Assembly: GCA_024734495.1 (NCBI GenBank)
Contig: JALMQS010000055.1
Location: 14,062,868 to 14,126,867 of the forward strand
Length of the DNA: 64,000 nt
Direction of reading: 5' to 3'
Source of the DNA: Forficula auricularia
Taxonomy: Eukaryota > Arthropoda > Insecta > Dermaptera > Forficulidae
Part shown: one piece after another, positions 1 through 10,000 of the stretch
How the letters are laid out: the number at the start of each line of letters is the position of its first letter
Numbering within the stretch: position 1 is the stretch's first letter
Position numbers and translations under genes: made by a program
Notes under the pieces: generated by a model
Databases searched by the model: none
Told to the model about the DNA's origin: nothing
What the model saw: the letters and a program-made list of their open reading frames with translations, nothing else

Positions 1-130
1 GGTTAAAAATGAAAAATCTAGGCCATTTGAGCAAACTCAACCAAATTTTGTATACATAATCAGTGGGACCCCAGAAGTCTAAACATGCAAAAACTAACCG
101 CCTAAAATGGGGGGGGGGGGGGTAGGTTCA
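1..130. repeat. dispersed repeat with poly-G, copies also at 5895-6130 and 12825-12930
   Basis: The block containing TTTGTATACATAATCAGTGG and a run of 16 G at 107-122 recurs inverted and tandemly duplicated at 5895-6030 and 6030-6130, and again at 12825-12930. The unit is about 130 bp. No coding content; origin unknown. Confidence 0.6.
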
Positions 131-221
131 AAAAATGTAAAAAAATGAAAATCTAGGCCTTTGTACCAAATTCAAGTTCCTTCTTTGTGTAATTTATCGC
201 CGATCAAAAGTTTTTGTTTTT

Positions 222-320
222 TCTGATCTGGATGACGTCTTGTTCAAGTACACACCGCTGTACTCCAAGGTGGTGTTTCTGGGCGATTTCAATGGGAACT
301 TGCCTGACAAGATTTATTTG
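222..320 (+). mobile_element. LINE endonuclease fragment
   Basis: The frame from 222 reads SDLDDVLFKYTPLYSKVVFL followed by GDFNGNLPD. The FLGDFN motif is the APE-type endonuclease signature of non-LTR retrotransposons. The fragment is cut off at 321 by a TTAA MITE. Confidence 0.5.
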
Positions 321-321
321 A

Positions 322-1005
322 GGTAATTGTTTCGCGACAATACTAGCAAAAAGTTAATGCTAGAGTATATATATAGAACAGACAATAAGGATTCATAATT
401 CATAAGCCCAAAACTTTTTGCTGTTTATGTACCACTATTGCCAATCCCGTGCTCGTTTGACAAATCTGGAAACACAGTCCGAGCTTGTATATATTTTATC
501 ATAGAAATTTCAGATAAAGTACATTATAAAGGGAGATTTATAAAACCAAAAGTTCTTAATAAGCGATTGAAAGCTGTTGCGACAATGGCTGTACCGTAAA
601 AACGTTATACCCAATTTTTAGGTTAAATAAATGCGTTGTTGCCAGCTTGTTTTTAGTGTAAATTTTTCATTATTTATTAATTATTATCTCAGAAACTGTG
701 TTGAAACTATGTATTAAAATTTTCTTAAAAAATTTATTAGTTATTGTTTAATGTTGGTTTAGTTAATTATAACAATGGTAAGAAGAGTTTCTTAATTATA
801 ATTAAATATGTATGTAAACTTTCCGATATCCGGTATAGTGCAATGCATAAGAGTCTGAAAAACTCTATCTTTGGAATTTAATATCTCCGGAACTATATTG
901 TTCATAAATATCGTTTTGCGACCAATCGATGCAGAAGTATTTAAATAATAATCTGTCTAAATTTTAAAAAAATCCTAAGTAAACCCATATGGTGAAACAA
1001 CCACC
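322..1005. mobile_element. TTAA-target MITE, family 1
   Basis: Terminal inverted repeats GGTAATTGTTTCGCGAC (left) and GGTGAAACAACCACC (right), flanked by TTGA (mutated) and TTAA. Interior shared with copies at 15253, 38732 and 55694-60814. TTAA target duplication is typical of piggyBac-type insertion; no transposase is present. Confidence 0.7.
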
Positions 1006-1009
1006 TTAA

Positions 1010-2240
1010 ACAACTTATTTTCTTCATTTAACCTGTCAGTTCTCCATTTGAATTCGATTCATTTTCCAATACTTTCAACTCTTGGATTGACCTTATTATT
1101 TGGCGGTGGTCTTGACTTCCTCCATTTTTGAAATCAATTAAAATTTCGAGTCACGCTTTGATCGTAATTAAAGAATCGATCTGGATAACATAATTCTAAT
1201 AAATATTGAAATGTAGCCTTAAACTCGAGGAAGGCAGAAGAAAAGAAACAAATATATAAATAAATAAATTTATAATAAATAAATCTTTTTAGTTTTTTTA
1301 AGCAGGTAGTGAGAAACAACAAAAATAATTCTATGTAATTTTTTTTTTTTATTATATACAAGAAAATAAATAAAATTTCAATATGACATATACGTATATT
1401 TATATTTACATAGTTAGTAATTATTAATTTTTACTTAAATAAGGTTTACAGGTTTGTTCTCTAAATACAACTTTAGGTAAATCAAATACAACCTTTTTCG
1501 AAACAAATTCACACTTATGAAAATCAAGCTTTTCTAAAGTTTGTTATTTTAAGTTTTGTAATAAAAATGTGAATTTATTGTTAAGAAATTCAAGGTGAAC
1601 ATGAAATACTTATTCATAAGTAATTACCAACTGATTATATATTGGATTTCATAATTATATTTGAATATATTGAGGAAAATCACGTTAGAGGTGACCCCAA
1701 GACCAGGGCCGTCTTGAGAATATTGGGGCCCCTGGGCAAACATGAGTATGGGCCCCTTCCCTTCTAAAATATAAAGTTCCTTATATTGGTATAAATGATA
1801 AATGTTTGTATTTATAAGTATATATTTATAATATATTTCTATTGAATAACTTTAAAATAAACTATAGTAATGTAATTGCAATTTAAAAACTGTTCATATA
1901 TAGGACAAAACTTATTTTGCTATCGTGTGAGAATAAAATGGTATTATATACAGTATTTTTTCATTAAAAGCTAAGAATATTTTTATTGGTTGATAGGTCA
2001 TTTGTCTTAAATATATTTATAATATCTCCTTTTAATTATGAGATTTTATTTGAAATATCAGCTTTCTTCGGTTTTGTTTGAAAATATTTTTGAACCCCCC
2101 CCCCCCCTTTTTTTTCAATAGTGAGTCATTTTTATTTTTAAGGTCGTATAGGGTGCATATGAAAAATTTCATACGAATCGATCAAAGGGTCTAGAAGAGC
2201 CCTAGCCAACCCAAATCGCACCACGAGCGCATTGAGTTAA
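1010..2240. other. AT-rich intronic or intergenic sequence
   Basis: No coding signal. At about 1700-1770 it holds a GC-richer GGGCCGTCTTGAG...GGGGCCCCTGGGCAAA stretch that looks like a terminal fragment of a DNA transposon, and at 2094-2107 a poly-C run. Confidence 0.4.
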
Positions 2241-2330
2241 ATTGAAAGTTTTTGTCTCGAGGGTAGGAGAATTTTTATATATTGAAGGAGACAATAAAAG
2301 AATGTGTCTTCTGCTGGAATTATAAATTTT

Positions 2331-2387
2331 ATTTATAACGAGACTATAGTTTCGAGAGCTTTGCCCTCTTCATCAGTCTATTACAAT
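2331..2387 (-). ncRNA. hammerhead-like motif, family A
   Basis: On the minus strand: CTGATGA, A, stem II GAG...CTC, then GAAAC-TATA-GTC (stem III of 2-3 bp). The distal stem I can pair through TTGTAA/TTATAA. Confidence 0.5.
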
Positions 2388-2502
2388 TGATTCACAGGAA
2401 TCAATGTATGAATGGAAAGAGAAATTTTCACTTATACTTAGACAATTCTTAACTCATCCACGTGGAAATTTTTCTTTCCATTCATACACCAATTCCTGTG
2501 AA

Positions 2503-2568
2503 TCAATTATAATAGACTGATGAAGAGGAGAAGAGGGCAAAGCTCTCGAAACTATAGTCTCGTTACAA
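2503..2568 (+). ncRNA. hammerhead-like motif, family A, expanded stem II
   Basis: CTGATGA and GAAACTATAGTC are intact, but stem II carries a nine-base duplication (GAGGAGAAGAGGG). The distal stem I uses TTATAA against TTACAA. Confidence 0.4.
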
Positions 2569-2639
2569 ATAAAATTTATAATTCCAGCAGAAGACACCCT
2601 CTTTAATTGTCTCCTTCAAGACACAAATAAGAGTAATTT

Positions 2640-3185
2640 TATCTGATGGCTAAAAGGCCAGGGATGAATGAAATAAAAAAAAAGTAAATAGAGTATTTTA
2701 ATTTGTTTTAATTTTTTTTCGATATCTGGCTTTACAATGGATTTCGTAATTAGTGATTTTTATTGTAAGTGAATGCAGAGGTACACTGAAATCAGTGTAA
2801 ATGTGAGAAAAAAACAATTCTACAACCAGATATGAAAAGAAAACATATATTACAACAAAATGTACGTATTTCTATGGAAATAATCATAAAATAAAACGTT
2901 TTATCTATCAAAATTATTAGTCAAGTCGCATACACCGAACAATATTTCGAATCTTATTTTAAAATAACAAATATGAATAGCATTTCTTTTAGAGTGATTT
3001 TGCCTTTATTTTCGCCTATTTCTATATCCGAATGTTTTCTACATTTGATTCAATCACGAATTAACAGTAGGGAATTTTTGTCAAATATTGAGTGAAAATA
3101 ATATTTGAACTTATATATTTCTAACTTGAAATAATGATCTTAAATAAATTTTTATAATTTTTCTAACTGATATAACAAAGAACAA
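2640..3185. other. AT-rich sequence, nothing recognised
   Basis: No ORF, splice pair or repeat end supported, apart from similarity of 3000-3180 to 25620-25745, which extends the foldback family at 3185. Confidence 0.4.
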
Positions 3186-3600
3186 TTGACCTATCAATGA
3201 GAAGTGTTTTGACCGCGCTTTATTTGAAAAAGATATATTATCACGAGACTACTGCGGATTATGCTATTAGTCTGTGGAGTCTTAAGTCTGGACCAAGAGA
3301 GAGAAAAAAGATGTGATCCACTTAGCTACAATCCAACGTCATTTTGCGTATAGCGATTGTAGCTAAGTGGATCACATCTTTTTTTCTCTCTTGGTCCAGA
3401 CTTAAGACTCCACAGACTTTAATAGCATAATCCGCAGTAGTCTCGTGATAATATATCTTTTTTTTCTCTCTTGGTCCAGACTTAAGACTCCACAGACTTT
3501 AATAGCATAATCCGCAGTAGTCTCGTGATAATATATCTTTTTCAAATAAAGCGCGGTCAAAACACTTCTCATTGATAGGTCAATTATTCTTTGTTATATC
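3185..3600. mobile_element. foldback element with tandemly duplicated right arm
   Basis: Left arm (GACCGCGCTTTATTTGAAAA ... GATGTGATCCACTTAGCTAC) is mirrored from about 3350. In the right arm an 80-bp block starting CTCTCTTGGTCCAGACTTAA occurs twice in direct tandem (about 3386-3465 and 3466-3545). A second copy is nested at 25640-25965 and a fragment at 15128-15200. Confidence 0.7.
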
Positions 3601-4373
3601 AGTTAGAAAAATTATAAAAATTTATTTCTATATCAATTTCTCTTGTTGAAGTTTATTATTATTATTTTTTTTGTTATTCTTTGTGTAATTATAGGGAACG
3701 CTATTTCTTTTAATTCATTAATGGGATTTAAAATACATTCTGAAATACCAGATATTTAAATAAAAACAATTCGTAAGTCATATATGACCCGCGGGCCGCA
3801 AGTAAGGAAGCCTAGGGCTGCAAGCGGCCCGCGAGTTGGTCAGCCATAGTCTAGGACTATTGATGCTTCTAATTTTTTTGACCCCCCCAATTTTGGCCCT
3901 CGAAAAAATTAACTCTTTTTTATTATAGGTTTATTTTATAGTATATTCATGTTCATTGCTTTGTTTGTTTGTTTTTTTAGTTTGAAAATCTTATAATTTT
4001 AAGATTTTCGCCATAGTTTATTTTGTTTATACACTTCAAAAACATTTTTTACACATCCTAACATATTTACAGACATTTATTTGCTTGGCTTTTGTCCGGC
4101 TTTTCCCTTCTACATAATCTATAAGTCAATTAAAATCAGTCTGAATATTTATATAAAATTTACAAACACAATAGTTTGAATTATTATTTATATATATGAG
4201 CCGTTTATTTTGAAAGTGGTGTAAGTCTATTTTCCAAAAAATCGAGTTAGCTACCTTAATAGATACATTTTTACATGATCTTTTCATTCTAAAGCAATGT
4301 GATAGTAATACTGAGTGGATATCGATGAGGCAGTCCAAAAAAAGAAGATAATTTACACTATCTTTTTATTCAT

Positions 4374-4417
4374 AAAACCGACGTTTCGGAGGCTATTCCC
4401 TCCTTCTTCAGGGTTTT
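4374..4417 (-). ncRNA. hammerhead-like ribozyme, family B, best-formed copy
   Basis: 44 nt on the minus strand. Stem I AAAACC/GGTTTT (6 bp, perfect), core CTGAAGA plus A, stem II GGAGG/CCTCC with loop GAATAG, then GAAAC and GTC. Stem III is only AC/GT with no loop, the minimalist form reported for Penelope-like elements, which is thought to work as a dimer. All core residues of the hammerhead consensus are present, with one extra base before stem II. Confidence 0.65.
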
Positions 4418-4956
4418 GAAAAGTCAGTGAAGGAAATCCAATACGACATTCCCCTCTGTCTCCTCTTTCAGTGGCAGTAACAATAATATATTGTATTTCA
4501 TTCTCAGCAGAATTATAATGTAGTAATATATTTAAAATCATTAAGATTTTGTAACAGGAAAATTTGCTGGTTAATGAAGTGATGAAAAAGTTTATTTTGA
4601 AAGTGGCGTAAGTACCATTGTGAGAGTTTCCAATGGAAATGGTAAATATTGTGAAATAAAATTTTATGAGATCCCAGCTTTATGTTTAATTATCAAAGTA
4701 GCAGTTGAATTATCAATGTGCAATGAATTTGTTATAAACAACAGAACAGAGCTTGTCCACAGAAAGAAGAGCATTGTTCTCGCGCAGTCTGCGTTGAAAA
4801 CCAGAGTCAGAACAGTGTTGTTTCACTTGCTGAGTATTTTTACTTGTTTCTATTACAAATGATTCACAGGAATTAATGTATTAACTATAGTCTCGTTATA
4901 AATAAAATTTATAATTCCAGCAGAAGACACTCTTTTATTGTCTCCTTCAATTTTAT

Positions 4957-5010
4957 TTATAACGAGACTATAGTTTCGAGGGTTTTGCCCTCTTCATCAG
5001 TCTATTACAA
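4957..5010 (-). ncRNA. hammerhead-like motif, family A
   Basis: CTGATGA, A, stem II GAGGG/CCCTC with loop CAAAA, GAAAC-TATA-GTC. Well-formed core and stem II; weak proximal stem I. Confidence 0.5.
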
Positions 5011-5289
5011 ATGGACTTGTGCTTTCTTAAGAATTGAAAACGTTATTTCATTGATATTGAAAGTCGCGTAAGTTCATTTATAGTTATCAAAAACATTATT
5101 TCTTAAATAATGTTAATTATGTTAATTGGGATGATAAATTTGAGACCCTTAAAAACCCAAAAACATTATTCTACTTTGTTATCTGTTACCCATATTTTAA
5201 AATTTAATCCAATGCAAACCGTTCAATATCTCGATTCGAAAATAAATGGACTTAGAGCACTTTCAAAATAAACGGCTCATATATATATT

Positions 5290-6500
5290 TTTTGTTTTTA
5301 TATAGTAAGCCGATTTACCATATTTACATTTACATATCTTAGATATTTTTTCAAGATAATTTAATACAATAGTAATATAAGTATGGCTTGGAATACTTTT
5401 TAAAAAGAACATTTTAGATGTTTTGGCAGAGAAGTCCTAAAAGGTTAATCACTCATGATCTAGGCTAATAATAATAATTCTCTTCAAAAGAAAAGAAAAA
5501 ATAAATAAAAATATACACCTTTTTTTCATATTTTCGGTTCGATAATAAATTGTTAAAAAATTCAATTTTTTGTTCTTCCTCTTTTTTTGGGATTCTTTAA
5601 TTCATCAATGTATTTTCTCCAAATAAATGGAAGCAATTGTTGAGGTTGTTGAAGGGGAGTTTTCGACCCGATCATACTTAAAGGAACCACGAAATGTTGA
5701 CTTAAAGGAGCCTTATTATGTTCAAAATAGTACTGAAAAAATTAAACAAAAAAACAAAATTAGTGTAATTTATAAGGAAATCTTAGTCAAAAAGTATAAT
5801 AAAATAAGGTGACGTGTTCTGATGTGGCCATCCACGTGACTTTACCATACAACCTGGCCCCTCACTTATATTTAATAAAATTATTTATAATCATGTAGAG
5901 GAGGGGTTAGTTTTTGCATTTTTAGACTTCTGGGGTCCCACTGATTATGTATACAAAATTTGGTTGAGTTAGGTACAAGAGCCTAGATTTTCATTTTTTG
6001 ACCATACACCCCCTCCCCTCCATTTTGGGCGGTTAGTTTTTGCATTTTTAGACTTCTGGGGTCCCACTGATAATGTATACAAAATTTGGTTGAGTTTGCT
6101 CAAATAACCTAGATTTTTAATTTTTAACCCTCCCTCCACCCCCCTTAATTTTGATCGATATGCACCAAAATCTAATCAGCACAATTATTATCTCGAAAAA
6201 TATAATTTTTTCGATGTTCACTTATTAGGGCTTTTTTGTAGACCGAAATGCCATGGTTTCGCTCAATTTTTTTAATCAAAATAGTTTCAGCCGTTTTTGA
6301 GATATCAAAATTTACTTTGGCCCCTTGCTGGCCAGAGGAGTTCGTCCTCTTCACCAGCCCCATTAGAGTTCCTAAGAGAATTCTCCAATACAAGTCGCTT
6401 TTTAAACAAATGATAAATTTAAGAAGTAAGATATTTTTCCTGGACAATGTTTTGCTTTATATTTAATATATTTTATTATATCCTATATATTTAAATAATA
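5290..6500. other. repeat-derived sequence without genes
   Basis: Holds AT-rich sequence to about 5890, the tandem copies of the 130-bp repeat (5895-6130), and an unassigned repeat at about 6140-6470 (GATCGATATGCACCAAAATC; compare 41500). Short ORFs at 5627-5812, 6172-6447 and 6248-6466 have no coding signature. Confidence 0.45.
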
Positions 6501-6747
6501 GATTAAAAATTCAGTTTATTGGACAAAGTTTTTTTATTGAAGTTCTTCTTCAATTTTTGTACAACGTTTCGTCTCTCTCGAGATTTTTTCAAGTACTCAA
6601 TTGGCTAGAACAACATTGGTTGAAATAAAGATAAAAATAACTGAGACATAGTAGAATTTTTTCTTTCTAGATTGATACCATAAAACAATATAAGTATAGA
6701 TATAATTGCAAAAAACTTTGTCCAATAAACTGAATTTTTAATCTACT
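6500..6747. mobile_element. small foldback with 38-bp ends and a decayed hammerhead motif
   Basis: Ends TTAAAAATTCAGTTTATTGG (left) and CCAATAAACTGAATTTTTAA (right). Inside, minus strand, about 6557-6600: stem I GTAC/GTAC around TTGAAAA (a mutated CTGANGA), a TCTC/GAGA stem II and GAAACGTT. Confidence 0.6.
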
Positions 6748-6869
6748 AATTATAATGGACATTAATCAACATAATATTTAAATAATGTTAATTTTTGTGT
6801 GTTTTTTTATTACTGCCCAGCCCTAATCATAAATATGTATATCGTAGATAGATAGAAGATTGGACATAC

Positions 6870-7044
6870 CTGTATAGGACCAGGAACATCCCGATATTTG
6901 TTTACCATATCTACTAGGTCTTCAGATTTTTTAGTTGGCATTAAATAATGTATAATATATCGGTATACATGTTTAAGATCTCCTTTAAAAAGTGAATTCT
7001 CCTCGACGAAGGGTACAAACTGCTCCAACCCAAGTACAAGTAAA
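6870..7044 (-). CDS. GON4L: GON4L exon 11, LGLEQFVPF block (last exon seen)
   Basis: Acceptor TTTTTCAG|TTTACT, donor ATACAG|GTATGT. Encodes LLVLGLEQFVPFVEEN, then KGDLKHVYRYIIHYLMPTKK and SEDLVDMVNKY. L-x-LGLEQF followed by a Y-x-x-x-YLMP helix matches the segment after the QHVQL block in GON4L. It ends in phase 0. No further exon is recognisable between 1 and 6800, so the next intron is at least 6.9 kb. Confidence 0.82.
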
Positions 7045-10000
7045 CTGAAAAATTAAAATTAAATCAATTACTTTGAAAAGTTATAAAATTAAGGTAAATT
7101 TTGTTGAATCAAAGGTTTTTTTGATTTTATTTCCCGATCGCTTGTCAAGTATTGATCAGGTAGGTAAATTAATGGTGGTAGAAATGGGCTACTTGCATGG
7201 AATTTATTTTTAATCCAAAAGCAAAAAAAATATATCCTTTACCTATATATGGGCTCCTTATATTAATAAAAAAAAAAGATTATTTCTAGTCTAATTTAGT
7301 ATTTAATGGGCATTCAAAAATGAAATCAAGAGAAAACGCTTCATGAATCAATGTTGACCGGGCCAGTTTGCTTGCATCCCAATGCTTATTCATGTCGAGC
7401 TTGAAAGAACTTTGCATCAGCCAGAGGTTCATAGGCAATGCTCACCATTTATTCAAAGTTTAATTGTTTATAACTTAGTTATAAGTAAATATATGAAAAA
7501 ATATTTTGCATTGGTGTTCTTTAACTATAAAGGGTCATTATTAGCAAATAAGAAAGGAGGTTCTTTCGCGACAATCCACACAAAAAGTTTTAGCCTTGTA
7601 ACCACTATACATATGAACGATGCTAAAATTTTAGGTTATGTTTTTTTAACGTGGCTGTACTTTTTACACTACTATATTCTCTTTATGAATGGATCGTTTC
7701 CAAGCCATTGATATTATATCCCCTCCACTAAAAATAATCGCCCAAATATGTTGTTGTTTTTTTATTTTATATCAAAACTACGAGGTAAATAATTTCAATT
7801 TTTTTTTAAGTTATTCCGAATTTATTATTCTATATTAGCTTTTCATCAAGATGGTGAAAGTCCTTCAATGAAAAAATAAAATAATGAACCAATTAAAATT
7901 TGATAGTTCGAATTTCCGTGCCATTCTTTCTAGCATTAGCCCGGATAGTCGAGAGAGTACATTGTATTTTAATAAACTGTTAACACTTTAAAATCTCTAT
8001 TATTAATATTTTAATCACTTACTGTTGTTCCGCATCAAAAGTTAATTTCCAAAACTTTTTATCATAATAGAATGGTCGGCATGGTAACATTAATGGATAC
8101 ATAAAAACTTTACTATTGATTACAAAATCCATCATTTCTTGTGGAAACAAATTCGAAGTTCTTTTTGTTTGTTTAATAATATATTGGTGAAGGCTAAAGA
8201 ACAAATACAAAAAGGATTAAGAATAGATAACATGTTCAATAAAAAAATAAATAAATAAATAAATATAATGAATAATAGTTACTTCAGCATACGTTGATGA
8301 TTTTTTTCAACGATGGCATCCCATTGGTCTATCGAGTCTAAAGTGTCTTGTAAATTGATTATCCTTGCAATAATTTGATTATTGGAAGCTCGGTGTTTTA
8401 ATTTTAACTAAAATAGATTTTTAATCAATGTTTCTAATTTCTCTCTACATATGAATATTTATAAAATTAAGTTTTTGTCTGTACGTTGCTCAAAATCAAC
8501 TCAAACTTTGGATATATGGTACATGTTTCAAGCAATGTTATGAAAGAAAAAAATCTTAAACAAAATTAATGTCTATTTTCTGTCTGCCCGCACAAATTCA
8601 GTTCTCAATTGGCATAAGGTAGTATATGAAGGTATTTTTATGACATTTCGTATTTGGAACAGATGAGTTCCAACTTGAAATCTAGGCGAAAGAACATTTG
8701 GATCATTTGACAACAAAAGGGGACTTGAGTGTCATTAATAAAAACAGGATTTATCACTATTGAATTCACTTTAGAATTATTTTTTTAATGATAATTGTTT
8801 GAGAAAAACTTATTATCATAAAACCTCCTGCTTATTCTATAAACATTATTATCTTTTTATAGGAGGTTGAATAAAATTTAATTGCCTCTTTCCAGTAATT
8901 TTTTATATCAACAAAAACACATGTATAAAAAAAAAGCCAAGTTCGATTAATAAAAACCGTTTGCCAAAAAAGTAGTGAGATCTAATGTGCTGCCAAGTTA
9001 ACATCATCAATTTATTAAATGGGTCGAGAATATAGTAACTTCAATTAAAACGCATATTTTTCATTTAACATGTCCATCTATATTTATTGATTTCACATTT
9101 TTAGTTGAAATTATTTTTCTAAAACTTGGCTTTTTTGCATTAAATTATTATTATTATTGTTTGATAGGGCCTCCACCACTTTTAGCCCTTCCATCCTCAC
9201 TTATTATGATCTCATGATATGGTAACATAATTCGTGACATACATAATAATGCGTAAAAGCCAAGTTTTAGGAAAATAATTTCAACTAAAAATGGGAAATC
9301 AATAAATATAGATGGACATGTTAAATGAAAAATATGCGTTTTAATTGAAGTTACTATCTCGAACCATTTAATAAATTGATGATGTTGAACTTGGCAGCAC
9401 ATTAGATCTCACTACTTTTTTTAGCAAACGGATTTTATTAATCGAACTTGGATTTTTTTACACATGTGTTTTTGTTGAGATTTCACTTCTTTTTGTAAGT
9501 TGGATGGGAATTTAACCTGCAAAATTCACTTTTTTTATTTTAAAGGATGATGAAGAACTTTTTCGATTTCTCACTTTTATTAGTGATTCAAATTATTCAC
9601 TAGGTCAAATTTTATCATTCTAGTGTCGTTGAATTTTCACTATTAGTTATTTTAGCTCATAAATTTCACTCCTTCATTTTAGATGCTGAAGAAGGAAAAG
9701 TTTCAGTTTTTCGATTCCACCCTTTATTAATGCTCCAAAATCTACTAACATGCCAAATTTTAGCATTGTATTCCCAATGAATTTTTACTTGATGAGAATT
9801 TATATTATAAACTTCACACATTCATTTAAGATGGTGAGGATGGAAACGTTTCGTTTTTCGATTTTCTTCTTTATTAAGCCAACCTCTACCAGTATGTCAT
9901 CTCTTCCTCTTTCCCATTTGGATTAACCACTTGAATTAATAAAAAAATTACTGGAAAAAAGCAAATGAATTTTATTCATCCTCCTTTAAAAATTAACATA

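Larger units (their letters stand above)
2250..2640. mobile_element. foldback element A with paired hammerhead motifs
   Basis: Imperfect palindrome of about 390 bp. The arms share AAATTTATAATTCCAGCAGA, GTCTCCTTCAA and the core TTCGAAACTATAGTCTCG. Each arm carries a hammerhead-like motif (minus at 2331-2387, plus at 2503-2568). Related copies: 4870-5012, 24010-24165, 34740-35603, 39640-39690. Confidence 0.65.
4188..5285. mobile_element. element with 30-bp inverted ends, carrying nested ribozyme elements
   Basis: Ends ATGAGCCGTTTATTTTGAAA (left) and its complement TTTCAAAATAAACGGCTCAT (right), embedded in alternating AT. Internal short repeats of GAAAGT-G-CGTAAGT occur at 4214, 4598 and 5060. 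It contains family B and family A hammerhead motifs. No transposase is visible. Confidence 0.55.

Noticed and set aside
1134..1361. 75-codon minus-strand ORF
   Set aside because: Lys/Phe/Tyr/Leu-rich, as expected from AT-rich DNA; no splice or domain support.
4620..4862. 80-codon plus-strand ORF inside the 4188-5285 element
   Set aside because: Composition like surrounding non-coding DNA and no recognisable domain; may be chance.
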